Assembly (NCBI RefSeq): GCF_014873485.1
Contig: NZ_JADBDT010000001.1
Location: 2,356,001 to 2,420,000 of the forward strand
Direction: 5' to 3'
DNA length: 64,000 nt
From: Sphingopyxis sp. OAS728
Lineage (GTDB): Bacteria > Pseudomonadota > Alphaproteobacteria > Sphingomonadales > Sphingomonadaceae
Position 1 is the first letter of the stretch. Each line of letters opens with the position of its first letter. Of the stretch, positions 1 through 8,760 are shown in pieces. The position numbers and the translations under genes are program-made. The notes under the pieces are model-generated. The model was not told where the DNA came from. It was given only the letters and a program-made list of their open reading frames with translations, and made no database searches.

Positions 1-127
1 TCTCGGTCGGCGTCATCGCCGATGGCGGCTTGGGCGGCGGTGCGCGATCGGCACCAGCTTCGGCAGCCAAAGCGGCCGGCGCGGCGAGCAGCGCGGCCGC
101 GACGAATGCGGGCAGAATATGGTTCAT
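1..127 (-). CDS. Secreted protein of unknown function, N-terminal part only
   Basis: The ATG at 127 follows a strong AGGAGG ribosome-binding site. The 42 visible codons start MNHILPAFVAAALLAAPAAL, a typical Sec signal peptide, followed by a mature start rich in Ala and Pro (AEAGADRAPPPKPPSAM). The gene runs off the left edge of the window, so its length and family cannot be read. An exported, periplasmic or envelope location is inferred from the leader alone. It is transcribed in the same direction as the downstream part of the window's edge and is separated by about 117 bp from the end of the beta-hydroxylase gene. Confidence 0.7.
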   Translation of the reverse strand, partial: MNHILPAFVAAALLAAPAALAAEAGADRAPPPKPPSAMTPTE

Positions 128-244
128 GCAATTCCTCCTACCGCGGGCCCCACCCGCAGCCTCATGGCGCCATCATATGGGGCATGGGGCCTTTCGCAAA
201 GCTGAATTTCGGCCAGCAACAGGCGCCCCGAAGCCGCAGAAAGC

Positions 245-1429
245 CTAGCGCGGAACGGCATAACCCGACGCATCGGCCGACGCGAAATAGCGCTGGAGGA
301 GATCGCGTTCGCGCTCGCTCAAATGCGGGTTCCAGACATCGAAGATCAGCACCGCGCGCAGCTCGTCGCTGTCGTTCCACGCCTCATGCTCGATCGTGTC
401 GTCAAAGGCGAACGCCACGCCCTCTTCCCACGCACGCGTCTCTCCGCCAACCCGAAAGCCACAGCCTGGCGGAACGATCAGCGGCAGGTGGACGATCGCG
501 CGCGTATTGGTGACGCCCGTGTGCGGCGGGATGCGCGTGTGCGGCTTCAACATCGAAAAAAATGCGCTCGGCGCCCGTCCCGGAATGCGCGCGCCCGGAA
601 TCGCCGCGAGCGCAGCCGCCGTTACGGGGCAACGGTCGAGCACCACTTGGTTGGGTTCGCCATATTCCCAGAGGAAGCAGGCGCCCCAGTCGAGCCGGTT
701 GTCGAGTCCGGACCAGATCGATTCGGGCGTCCCTGCATCCATCTTCACATAGGGCCGCAGCGCCTCACCCGGATCGTCGAGCAAGGCCTGCAACTCGGCA
801 CGGATCGCGCCCGTTTGCGCCTCGATTTCGGCGAACCACTGGAAATGGCCGCGGTCGAAGAATTCGTCGGCAGGCAGGAAGGGATAATAGATGCCCGCGC
901 ACTCATTTTGATAGATACGGCGGCGGCCGAGCGCGCTCGCAATGAAGACCTCGCCGCGGCGTGCCTCGGTTTCCGACAGGTCGCCCCGAACTGCCGCGAA
1001 CGCGCCCGACGCCGCGGTGAACATCGTATCGGTCGCCGCCGCGACAAAAGCCTGCCCATGCGCGAGTAGCGCCTCGAGCGGCGGCGGCACCGGATTATGC
1101 TGTGCGCCAAGCGCAATCGCCGCGCTCCACGCCGCGAGCGCGGCGCCCTTGTCGTTGCGTGCCTCATGACGTTCCGCTTTGCGGATCCATGCCATCAAGT
1201 CGCGACGATCGACCGCAAGGGCAGCATCGAGCGCTGCGAGTTCGCGCGCGTCATCGCCAAGCGCGCGCCATGCCGAGGCGAGGTTGCGTTGGAGCGCCCC
1301 CGAATGCGGATCGCCGGAAATCGCCGCCGCAAAATGCTGCGCCGCCGCCGCCGCGTCCCCGGCTTGCAGGGCTGAAATTCCAAGCCGATTTGCCTCGACG
1401 GATGAGGCGGGTGGAGGTGCGCTGGTCAT
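245..1429 (-). CDS. Aspartyl/asparaginyl beta-hydroxylase domain protein with N-terminal TPR-like repeats
   Basis: The 394-residue protein has an Ala-rich, TPR-like N-terminal half (about residues 8-110, e.g. LQAGDAAAAAQHFAAAI) and a C-terminal aspartyl/asparaginyl beta-hydroxylase domain (about 205-385). That domain family uses 2-oxoglutarate, O2 and Fe(II) to hydroxylate Asp or Asn side chains. His303 (PPHTGVTN) and His348 (FDDTIEHEAWN) match the two iron-binding histidines of AspH with nearly the same spacing, and RAVLIFDVWNP carries the expected 2-oxoglutarate-side arginine. The start is uncertain: ATG at 1429 (MTSAPPP) is chosen, while in-frame ATGs lie at 1444 and 1501. It is divergent from the sulfotransferase-like gene with at most about 43 bp between starts. 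The substrate is unknown. Confidence 0.85.
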   Translation of the reverse strand: MTSAPPPASSVEANRLGISALQAGDAAAAAQHFAAAISGDPHSGALQRNLASAWRALGDDARELAALDAALAVDRRDLMAWIRKAERHEARNDKGAALAAWSAAIALGAQHNPVPPPLEALLAHGQAFVAAATDTMFTAASGAFAAVRGDLSETEARRGEVFIASALGRRRIYQNECAGIYYPFLPADEFFDRGHFQWFAEIEAQTGAIRAELQALLDDPGEALRPYVKMDAGTPESIWSGLDNRLDWGACFLWEYGEPNQVVLDRCPVTAAALAAIPGARIPGRAPSAFFSMLKPHTRIPPHTGVTNTRAIVHLPLIVPPGCGFRVGGETRAWEEGVAFAFDDTIEHEAWNDSDELRAVLIFDVWNPHLSERERDLLQRYFASADASGYAVPR

Positions 1430-1472
1430 GGCTATGCTTGCCATCGGCGGGGGCAATCGGCAAGGTCGATTG

Positions 1473-2498
1473 ATGACCCCGGAGCCTTCAATTGCTGCCA
1501 TAATGAGCGATACCGAATGGCTCGCGCATCGCTACGACCCCGGCCATGACGCCTTTCATTTTCGGCGCGTCGGCCGCACGCAGCGAGCCGATGTTCCTTT
1601 CCTGACCGACCTGCATCTCGGCGAGGAAGAATCGCCCGTCGTGCTGCGCCGCGCCGATTGCCGAACCGCCGCGGAAGGCCGGTCGCCTCCGCTGCATTTC
1701 CTGTTTCATTCGGCCTATTGCGCCTCGACGATGCTCGCGCAAGCGCTCGACCAGCCGGGCGTCGCGACCAGCCTGTCCGAACCAGTCCTGCTCAACGATA
1801 TGGTCGGTTGGCGGCGCCGCGGCGCGAGCCCGCGCGATCATGCGCGGGTGATGGACGATGCGCTGGCCATGCTCGGGCGCGGCTTCACCCCCGACGAGGC
1901 GGTGATCGTCAAGCCGTCGAATATTTTCAATCCGCTTGCCCGCGGCGCCCTGATGCTGCGTCCCGAAGCGCGTGCGATCCTGCTCCATGCACCGCTGCGC
2001 GATTTCCTGCTGTCGGTTGCGCGCAAGGGCATGTGGTGCCGGTTGTGGTGCCGCGAACTGCTCGAGGGTTATCTGGCCGATGGCTTCGTCCAGCTCGGCT
2101 TCGAGGCGCGCGACTATTTCCGGCAATCGGATCTTCAGGTCGCCGCGGTGGGCTGGCTCGCGCAGCAACAAGCCTTTGCCGCGCTGCTCGCATGGGCGCC
2201 GGGCCGGATCGCTTCGCTCGACAGCAAGGTGCTGACGCAGAATCCCTCTGCTGCGGTTGCGGCGGCGATGGATCATCTGGGCCTCACCGGCGATCCTACT
2301 TCGATCGCCGGCCATCCTGCGTTCGCCCGGAACAGCAAATCGGGGGCGCCCTTCGCGGCCGGCGAACGACAGCGCGATCTGGCCGAAGCCGAAGCGGCCT
2401 ATGGCGAAGAGATTGCGCAAGTCGTCGGCTGGGCCGAAGCCGTCGCCGACCAGGCCGGCATCCCGCTCACCCTGCCCGCTCCGCTTCTGACGCGCTGA
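1473..2498 (+). CDS. Sulfotransferase-like P-loop protein
   Basis: The 341-residue protein carries FLFHSAYCASTMLAQALD at about residues 73-90. This resembles the 5'-phosphosulfate-binding loop of the sulfotransferase superfamily, in which Ser/Thr residues follow a beta strand. A second conserved-looking block (VIVKPSNIFNPLA) comes later. Members normally move a sulfuryl group from PAPS to an alcohol or amine, but the loop is atypical (no GxxxxGT), so activity is not assured. ATG 1473 has an AAGG 9 bp upstream; ATG 1503 is an alternative. It is divergent from the beta-hydroxylase gene and convergent with the large TonB-dependent receptor, and such trios recur in sphingomonads, so a joint role with the receptor is possible. 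Confidence 0.65.
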   Translation: MTPEPSIAAIMSDTEWLAHRYDPGHDAFHFRRVGRTQRADVPFLTDLHLGEEESPVVLRRADCRTAAEGRSPPLHFLFHSAYCASTMLAQALDQPGVATSLSEPVLLNDMVGWRRRGASPRDHARVMDDALAMLGRGFTPDEAVIVKPSNIFNPLARGALMLRPEARAILLHAPLRDFLLSVARKGMWCRLWCRELLEGYLADGFVQLGFEARDYFRQSDLQVAAVGWLAQQQAFAALLAWAPGRIASLDSKVLTQNPSAAVAAAMDHLGLTGDPTSIAGHPAFARNSKSGAPFAAGERQRDLAEAEAAYGEEIAQVVGWAEAVADQAGIPLTLPAPLLTR

Positions 2499-2659
2499 GC
2501 GCCCGCCGGGCTGGTGATCGGCCTCGTCTACCGCTGATTGCGAGCGGAAGCCGCCCCATCGTTATAGACCCCCGGATCAAGTGTGGGGCACGAGGATGGG
2601 GATCGAGCCTCCGCTTCCCACCCCCAAGCCGCCACCAAACTTGCCCTTCGGCCCCATAG

Positions 2660-2690
2660 AAAAAGGGGCGGACATTGCTGTCCGCCCCCA
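2660..2690 (-). terminator. Rho-independent terminator of the TonB-dependent receptor gene
   Basis: A perfect 10-bp stem (GGGGCGGACA at 2665-2674 and its complement at 2679-2688) encloses a TTGC loop. Read on the minus strand it is followed by five T residues, 26 bp after the receptor stop codon. It lies between the convergent receptor and sulfotransferase-like genes. Confidence 0.85.
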
Positions 2691-2713
2691 ATTCTTGCCG
2701 AAGCGTGAAGCGA

Positions 2714-5700
2714 CTAGAACTTCAGCTTTGCCGACACAGCGTAACGACGACCCAGGGCGTCGTACGTCGCCGGGAAGGTGTTGCCGCTGTTGTAGGTGGT
2801 CGAACCGATGGTGTTGCCAACGATCGGCGGCTTGTTGTCGAGCAGGTTCTGCACGGTCAGCGTCACCACCAGATTGTCGCTGACGGTGAAACGGCCCGTC
2901 AGGTCGAAATAGTGCTGCGACTTGATCTTGCGGAACTTCTCGTCGACGACGCAAGCGCCCGGATCGGCACCGAGAGCATCGGGGCAATCCGCGTTACCGA
3001 CGGTGTTGGCGATGTCGGCTTCAAGCTGTGCGGGCTCGAACGACACGCTGTCCTGCCAGCGCCACAGCAGCGACAGGTCGACCTTGTCGAAGCCGAGCGT
3101 GAAGCGGTTCGAGAACTGGTACTCGGGCTGGATCGAGCCCGTGAACGAGCAGTTCACGCTGTAGTAGCCGACGCATTCGCGGTTGAGCGACGACGCCAGG
3201 TTCACGTCCGACTTGAACTTCGACGAGTGCGTCCAGTTACCGACGAACGACCAGTCGAGGCTTGCGAAGCCGAGATCGGTGTTCCAGTTCATCAGCAAGT
3301 CGATGCCGTCGGTGAACAGGCGACCATTGTTGTTCGTCTGGCCGAAGAGGCCCGGCGTGGTCGCTGCGTCACCGTCGAGACCGCCGGTGAGCGGGTTACG
3401 GCGGATAACCGTACAGGCCGGATCAGCGGCGCTGGCGGCGGTGACGTTGCCGAAACATGCGGCAATGATGTCACCCGGCAGCGGAGCGCCGATCACGTTG
3501 TCGATCTTGATGTTGTAGTAATCGACCGACAGGTTGAAGCGCGGCAGGAAGTCCGGCTGGAACACAGCACCGATGGTCCAGGTGTTCGCCTTTTCCGGCT
3601 GCAGCGCGAGGTTGCCGCCCTGGTTGATGTTGGCCTGAGCCGCGGTCGGGTTGGCGATCGCGCCGATCGTGCCGGCCGGAGCACCCTGTGCAAGACAGAT
3701 GGCGCGCAGGTTGGCGTTGGTCGTCGGAGCCGAGCCCGCGCAGGGGTCGATGCCGAGGTTGGTCAGCGCAACCGAAAGCGGCGTGAACAGTTCGCCGATG
3801 TTCGGAGCGCGGACTGCGCGGCTGTAGTTACCACGGATCTTGACGCCCGCACCCGGTTCCCAGCTACCGCCGGCTTTCCAGGTCCAGGTGTCGTAACCCG
3901 CGCCACCCTTGATGCTGTAATCCGAATAACGGATGCCGGCTTCGAGGGTCAGGCTTTCGAAGAAGGGCTTGTCTTCGATCAGCGGAGCGACGATTTCGGC
4001 ATAAGCTTCATAAACGTCGTATTCGCCGTCGATGTCGGGAGCCGCACCGCCGGCGCCGCCGAGTTCACCCGGGGTCTTGGCGAGAAGATCCGACGACTGC
4101 TGGGCGGTGTAGCGGCGATATTCGCCACCAAGAGCGAAGCCGATCGGCTGAACCGCGCCCGGCGAAGCGAAGCCGAGGTCACCCGAGATGATCGCGCGAA
4201 CCTGCGACAGCGAGGTGCGGTTGGTCGTCGAGCTGTTTTCCTGAAGGAAACCAGCAGCTTCCGGGGTGATCGAACCTTCGGGGCCGAAGATGTTGACCGG
4301 AACGCAACCGTTCGACGGATCCTGGCAGACGGGGTTCGCAAGCGTACCCTCGACCAGCGAGCCCTGGCGGAAACGCGACTGCAACGTATAGCCCTTGATC
4401 GTCTGGATATTTTCCGATTCGCCATAGGCGCCTTCGATGTTCCAGTCGATCGTGTCGGTGATGCCGCCACGGGCGCCGACGCGATAGTCGAAGAAGGTCG
4501 TCTGATAGTCGCTGATACGCGGGCCGACTTCTGGCGTACGACGGTTCAGCGTGATGCCGGGGTTGTCGTTGAAACCTTCATCGGGATCGGTCACGCCGTC
4601 GCCGTTGACGTCGACGTTGACGAAGCTGCCGGTGCCGGTCTGGCGATAGGCTGCGCTGCCGAAACCTGCGGTCGCTGCCGCGTCGCATTCTGCCTGCGAG
4701 AAGCGGCGCTGATAAACGCCCGCGCGCGGGTCGACGTCGAAGGCGCAGAGCTGGTTGCGCAGCGTCGCCGACAGATAGGGGTTGTTCAGGTTGATCGGAA
4801 CCGAGCCGCCGAACGAGCCCGACGGTGCGATGATCGTCGACACCTTGTTCTTCGAGAACATGCCGCGCGTGTAGACTTCGATCGAGTCCGACACTTCATA
4901 GTTCGCCTGAGCGTAGATGTTGTAGCGCTCGAACGGGGTCTGGAAGATGTTGAACGGGTTGAAGTTGTAGGTCGCGAACGTACCGACGGCCTGACCCTGC
5001 GCGTTGATCTGGCGCAGGCCGCCGTTGGCGGTGCCGATATCGGTGTTGACCGAACCATCGGCGTTCAGCGGGCGGGTACCCGAGATGCGCGACGGAACCG
5101 AGGTGCCCGAACCGATGAACGTGTCCGAATAGCTGTCGAGCGTGTTGTCCGAGAAACCGCGCGCGCCCTGATAGACGGCGTCGGCCGACTGGTAGCCGAT
5201 GCTCAGAACGGCGTTACCGCGGCCATCGTCGAAGTTCGCACCGATGGTGGCGTCGACGCGGAAGACGTTGCCGTCGCCCTGTTCGGTGATCTGGTTCGAA
5301 GCGGTGACTTCCAGACCCGCGAAATCGCGCTTGGTCACGAAGTTCACCACGCCGGTGATGGCGTCGGCACCATAGGTGGTCACGGCGGCGCCGGTCAGCG
5401 CGTCGACGCGCTCGATCAGGGCCAGCGGGATGTTGTTAAGGTCGACGCGGCCATTGACGTCCGACGGAGCGACGCGGTTGCCGTTCAGCAGGACGATGTT
5501 GCGGGTCGAGCCGAGGCCGCGAAGGTCGACGTACGAACCGCCGGTGTTGCCGTTGTTGACGGCCGAACCCATGTTCGGGACGACGCCGGGCATTTCGCGC
5601 AGGACTTCTTCGGCGACGTTCGACTGCTTCAGCTCGATCGTGTCCGAGGTCGTGACGTTGACCGGGGTCGACTGTTCGAGGTTCGGGTTGCGGATCAGCG

Positions 5701-5839
5701 AGCCGGTGACGACGATTTCCGACTGAGCGGCACCTTCTTCGGCGGCGTCCTGCGCAAAGGCAGGAGCCGAAACCAGGGCGACGCTCAATACGAGCGGCGC
5801 AGCGCCTAGCTTCAGCTTGGAATATTGGGTTTTCTTCAC
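2714..5839 (-). CDS. TonB-dependent outer-membrane receptor, 1041 residues
   Basis: This is an outer-membrane beta-barrel importer powered by TonB-ExbBD. The signal peptide (about 1-29) ends ...LVSAPAFAQ. A TonB-box-like SEIVVTG is followed by the plug domain (about 45-170) with EEVLREMPGV, VDLRGLGSTRNIVLLNGNR and YGADAITGVVNFVTKR. The long barrel ends in ...RYAVSAKLKF with a C-terminal Phe, as usual for BamA recognition. The GTG at 5839 is preferred: it has AAGGGA 8 bp upstream and directly begins the basic signal peptide (KKTQYSKLKL), whereas the ATG at 5899 would add 20 residues before it. Substrate is unknown. Asn- and Gly-rich loops and several Cys pairs in the barrel are visible. The next genes are a sulfotransferase-like and an AspH-type gene. 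Confidence 0.93.
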   Translation of the reverse strand: MKKTQYSKLKLGAAPLVLSVALVSAPAFAQDAAEEGAAQSEIVVTGSLIRNPNLEQSTPVNVTTSDTIELKQSNVAEEVLREMPGVVPNMGSAVNNGNTGGSYVDLRGLGSTRNIVLLNGNRVAPSDVNGRVDLNNIPLALIERVDALTGAAVTTYGADAITGVVNFVTKRDFAGLEVTASNQITEQGDGNVFRVDATIGANFDDGRGNAVLSIGYQSADAVYQGARGFSDNTLDSYSDTFIGSGTSVPSRISGTRPLNADGSVNTDIGTANGGLRQINAQGQAVGTFATYNFNPFNIFQTPFERYNIYAQANYEVSDSIEVYTRGMFSKNKVSTIIAPSGSFGGSVPINLNNPYLSATLRNQLCAFDVDPRAGVYQRRFSQAECDAAATAGFGSAAYRQTGTGSFVNVDVNGDGVTDPDEGFNDNPGITLNRRTPEVGPRISDYQTTFFDYRVGARGGITDTIDWNIEGAYGESENIQTIKGYTLQSRFRQGSLVEGTLANPVCQDPSNGCVPVNIFGPEGSITPEAAGFLQENSSTTNRTSLSQVRAIISGDLGFASPGAVQPIGFALGGEYRRYTAQQSSDLLAKTPGELGGAGGAAPDIDGEYDVYEAYAEIVAPLIEDKPFFESLTLEAGIRYSDYSIKGGAGYDTWTWKAGGSWEPGAGVKIRGNYSRAVRAPNIGELFTPLSVALTNLGIDPCAGSAPTTNANLRAICLAQGAPAGTIGAIANPTAAQANINQGGNLALQPEKANTWTIGAVFQPDFLPRFNLSVDYYNIKIDNVIGAPLPGDIIAACFGNVTAASAADPACTVIRRNPLTGGLDGDAATTPGLFGQTNNNGRLFTDGIDLLMNWNTDLGFASLDWSFVGNWTHSSKFKSDVNLASSLNRECVGYYSVNCSFTGSIQPEYQFSNRFTLGFDKVDLSLLWRWQDSVSFEPAQLEADIANTVGNADCPDALGADPGACVVDEKFRKIKSQHYFDLTGRFTVSDNLVVTLTVQNLLDNKPPIVGNTIGSTTYNSGNTFPATYDALGRRYAVSAKLKF

Positions 5840-6036
5840 AGTGCAGTCCCTTGCTACTGGTGGATTGAAATTACCCGGACCCCCCGCGCGGCAGACCAAA
5901 GCCGACGCGCACAGATGCCCCGATAGCGTGCGGGGATGTAACTTCGTTCATGTCGAGTAAAGCGAATTCCCGGCGCTAACGGCGGTTTCGCGGGGCATTG
6001 TGACGTATTTGCAACAAGTGCGGGAATCCGCGAAAT

Positions 6037-6072
6037 ACAATATGGTGCAGCGCGTCATTTGCGACATATTGT
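6037..6072. promoter_or_regulatory. Spaced inverted repeat upstream of the TonB-dependent receptor
   Basis: ACAATATG at 6037-6044 and CATATTGT at 6065-6072 form a perfect 8-bp inverted repeat with a 20-bp spacer. It lies about 200 bp upstream of the receptor start and 40 bp from the end of the M23 lipoprotein gene, in an AT-rich island of an otherwise GC-rich gap (5840-6111). A regulatory role is inferred; no known operator was recognised. Confidence 0.35.
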
Positions 6073-6111
6073 TTCACTGGTTACGAATTCGCGGGTCCAG
6101 CGCGCACGTGC

Positions 6112-7044
6112 TCAGCCGCCGATCGGTCCCGCGAGCTTACCGGGATCAAGCCGCGCGTCGCGCCATTTGAGCCCCCAGTGCATATGCGGCCCGGTCGCGC
6201 GACCCGTCCGCCCCACCGTTCCGAGCTGCTGCCCCTGCGCCACCCGGTCACCGACTTTCACGTCGAGCCGCTGGCAATGCAGGAAGGCACTGCTGAGCCC
6301 CATGCCATGATCGACGATCAGTAGATTTCCCTCGAGCGTGAAGGGCGCGCTTGCGGCGAGTACGACGACGCCGGCGGCCGGCGCGACGAACGGCGTCCCC
6401 GGGGGCACCGCGACGTCGGTGCCACTGTGATAGGTCCCCGGCTTGCCCTGATAGACACGCTGCGACCCGAAGAAACCCGACAGGCGCCCCGTGACCGGCC
6501 AGCGGAATTTCTGCCGCCATCCGTCGGAGGCGACCTGCATATTGCGCGCCGCGGCAATCTGAGCGAGTTCGGCGGGACGGCGACGCTCGAAATCGGCGTC
6601 GCTGGTCGCGGCACCGCGATAGGGGGCGTTGATATGCTCGAGCCGCCAGCTGCCCGGAGCGACCGCGATCGCACGCTCGACCACCCGGCCGCCGTCCAGT
6701 GTCGCGACCAGCCGCGCGCTTGTCCCGGCGTCGCGGTCGAACGCGATCAGGAAACGCCCGTCGGCCGCGACCGGGATCGCCTGGCCGTCGAGCGTGAGCG
6801 TGCGCGTGTCGCTCGGCACCTGCCCCACCATCACCGCGCCCTGTTCGGCAAGACCGGCCAATGTGAAGTCGGCGCGAACCGGCGCGCGCGGCGGTGCGGG
6901 CGCAGAAGGCGGCGGGGCGGCGGGCTGAGCCGCTGGCTGCGGCGCGGACTTCGCATCGGTCCCGGCCGCCGGAACGCAACCCGCCGCCACAATCAGGAAC
7001 GCAAGCGCCGCCCCATACCGCCGCCAATCCCTCGCAAAACTCAT
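6112..7044 (-). CDS. M23 (LytM-type) peptidase lipoprotein
   Basis: The 310-residue protein starts MSFARDWRRY, then a hydrophobic stretch and a lipobox VAAGC (Cys23), so it is probably a lipid-anchored envelope protein. An Ala/Pro-rich linker and a beta-rich middle lead to a C-terminal LytM/M23 domain (about 200-305). The zinc motifs are present: HSGTDVAVPPG (HxxxD) and HMHWGL (HxH). Such enzymes cut peptidoglycan cross-bridges or activate amidases. The ATG at 7044 overlaps the DUF2093 stop by 4 bp, so the two are translationally coupled; an upstream in-frame extension to 7278 would bury that gene and lacks a leader. Confidence 0.9.
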   Translation of the reverse strand: MSFARDWRRYGAALAFLIVAAGCVPAAGTDAKSAPQPAAQPAAPPPSAPAPPRAPVRADFTLAGLAEQGAVMVGQVPSDTRTLTLDGQAIPVAADGRFLIAFDRDAGTSARLVATLDGGRVVERAIAVAPGSWRLEHINAPYRGAATSDADFERRRPAELAQIAAARNMQVASDGWRQKFRWPVTGRLSGFFGSQRVYQGKPGTYHSGTDVAVPPGTPFVAPAAGVVVLAASAPFTLEGNLLIVDHGMGLSSAFLHCQRLDVKVGDRVAQGQQLGTVGRTGRATGPHMHWGLKWRDARLDPGKLAGPIGG

Positions 7045-7253
7045 GCCTTGCGCGCGGCGTCCAGTTCGGCCTGCACCGAAATCTCGGCAGTGGCATAGGG
7101 CTCCTGCCGCGCGACCGACCAGTAGCGCAGTTCGTCGAGCCCGATCGGCACGCCGCTCACCGCGCACAGCACATGGTCGCCGGGCGCGAGGACGCGAAAG
7201 CCATTCGGTCCATATTGCAGGCGGGCAAGGCGGTTGCGGCTGGCGATCAACAT
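7041..7253 (-). CDS. DUF2093 family small protein
   Basis: This 70-residue protein contains the family-typical core RLQYGPNGFRVLAPGDHVLCA followed by PIGLDELRYWSVARQEPY. DUF2093 proteins are short and of unknown function, and in alphaproteobacteria often lie close to xseA. Here the gene sits 76 bp downstream of the xseA stop on the same strand and overlaps the M23 lipoprotein gene by 4 bp. No membrane segment or metal motif is seen. Confidence 0.8.
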   Translation of the reverse strand: MLIASRNRLARLQYGPNGFRVLAPGDHVLCAVSGVPIGLDELRYWSVARQEPYATAEISVQAELDAARKA

Positions 7254-7329
7254 GATTCTCTATCCATTCGGCGGGCAAGTCAGGCCGGGACTATAGCATC
7301 ATCGCGCCGCGCGGCCACCCCTGCCGGTC

Positions 7330-8760
7330 TCAGAAAAGCTCGCCCTGCCCCCGTTTGGGCTCCGCGGGCGGCGCCTTGCGCGCAGGCTTCGGTGCCATGG
7401 ACGGCGGCGGGACATCGCTCCCACTGACCTGCACCGGTACGTCGCCGTCGGCGAATTGCAACCGGAGGTGACCGGCGTCCTGCGCCTTGGCAGCGGTCGT
7501 CACGATCGCTCCCCCGGCATCGCGCACCATCGCATAGCCGCGCGACAGCAGCGCGCGCGGATCGAGGCTGTCGAGCAAACGTCCCAATCCCTCCAGCAGC
7601 GCCCGATCGCGGTCCCAGCGCCGCGCGAGCAATGCGGGACGCAGCGCCGCACCGCGCGTCGCGAGCCGCTCCGAAATCACCGCCAGCCGGTGCCTCTGAC
7701 TCCGGTCGAGCCGATCGCCCGCATCGTCGAGCCGCTGGCGCTGCGGTGCATAGAGCGCATCGCGCTTCGGCAAATGGCGCGCGAGTGCGGTCAGTCGCTC
7801 GCCCGCCAGCGCCTGATGCCGGTTCGCCGCACCGATGATCCGCCCGTTCCATGTCGCAAGCTGCGCTTGCAGCTCGGCGCGCACCGGCACCGCCATTTCG
7901 GCGGCCGCAGTCGGCGTCGGCGCGCGCACGTCGGCGGCATAGTCGGCGAGCGTCACATCGGTCTCGTGCCCCACCGCGCTGATCGTCGGGATGCGGCAGT
8001 CGGCGATCGCGCGCACGACCACCTCCTCGTTGAACGCCCACAGATCCTCGATCGACCCGCCGCCGCGCGCGACGATGACCAGATCGGGGCGCGGCACCCG
8101 CCCGCCGGGTTCGATGGCGTCGAAACCGCGGATCGCATTCGCAACCTGCGCCGCCGCGCCGTCGCCCTGCACCAGCACCGGCCACACGATCACATGTGTC
8201 GGGCAGCGATCGGCGAGCCGGTGAAGGATATCGCGGATCACCGCGCCCGTCGGCGAGGTCACCACTCCGATCGTGCGCGGCAGATAGGGCAGCCGGTCGT
8301 ACTTGCGCTCGCGGTCGAACAGCCCCTCGGCGCCGAGCCGCGCCTTCAGTTTCTCGAAGAGCAGCATCAGCGCGCCTTCGCCCGCGACCTCGAGCGTATC
8401 GACGACGAGTTGATATTTCGACCGCCCCGGATAGGTGGTGAGTTTGCCGGTCGCGATCACCTCGATCCCGTCCTCGGGCCGGAAGGCGAGACGCCCCGCC
8501 TGCCCCTTCCACATCACCATGTCGATCAGGGCATTATCGTCCTTCAGCGCCGCATAGAAATGCCCCGATGCCGCGCGTTTCGTCCCCGATAACTCGCCGC
8601 GCACGCGCACGCGCGCAAAACCGTCCTCGACCGTCCGCTTGATCGCCGCCGATAATTGGCTGACCGACAAGGCAGGCGCATTGTCCCCCGGCGCCGCCTC
8701 GGCTAACAGCCGCGCTTCGGTGCCATCGTCGGACGCCGTATCGGGAAAAGGGACTGACAT
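7330..8760 (-). CDS. xseA: Exodeoxyribonuclease VII large subunit
   Basis: XseA of 476 residues is the catalytic subunit of exonuclease VII, which degrades single-stranded DNA from both ends in the cytoplasm. The N-terminal OB-fold has [16 protein letters not shown] and VRVRGELSG. The central nuclease core has [16 protein letters not shown], the signature [19 protein letters not shown], and [28 protein letters not shown] split over adjoining segments. A long alpha-helical region with Arg/Leu repeats precedes the C-terminal RGYAMVRD. The ATG at 8760 has AGGA 6 bp upstream. It interlocks with the purD start (both lie within CATG), so both promoters must lie inside the opposite gene. The xseB partner is not in the window. 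Confidence 0.93.
   Translation of the reverse strand: MSVPFPDTASDDGTEARLLAEAAPGDNAPALSVSQLSAAIKRTVEDGFARVRVRGELSGTKRAASGHFYAALKDDNALIDMVMWKGQAGRLAFRPEDGIEVIATGKLTTYPGRSKYQLVVDTLEVAGEGALMLLFEKLKARLGAEGLFDRERKYDRLPYLPRTIGVVTSPTGAVIRDILHRLADRCPTHVIVWPVLVQGDGAAAQVANAIRGFDAIEPGGRVPRPDLVIVARGGGSIEDLWAFNEEVVVRAIADCRIPTISAVGHETDVTLADYAADVRAPTPTAAAEMAVPVRAELQAQLATWNGRIIGAANRHQALAGERLTALARHLPKRDALYAPQRQRLDDAGDRLDRSQRHRLAVISERLATRGAALRPALLARRWDRDRALLEGLGRLLDSLDPRALLSRGYAMVRDAGGAIVTTAAKAQDAGHLRLQFADGDVPVQVSGSDVPPPSMAPKPARKAPPAEPKRGQGELF

Noticed and set aside
2675..5809. 1044-codon open frame on the plus strand
   Set aside because: It is the complement of the TonB receptor gene. Long antisense frames are expected with GC-rich codons, and it lacks known motifs, a leader and a ribosome site.
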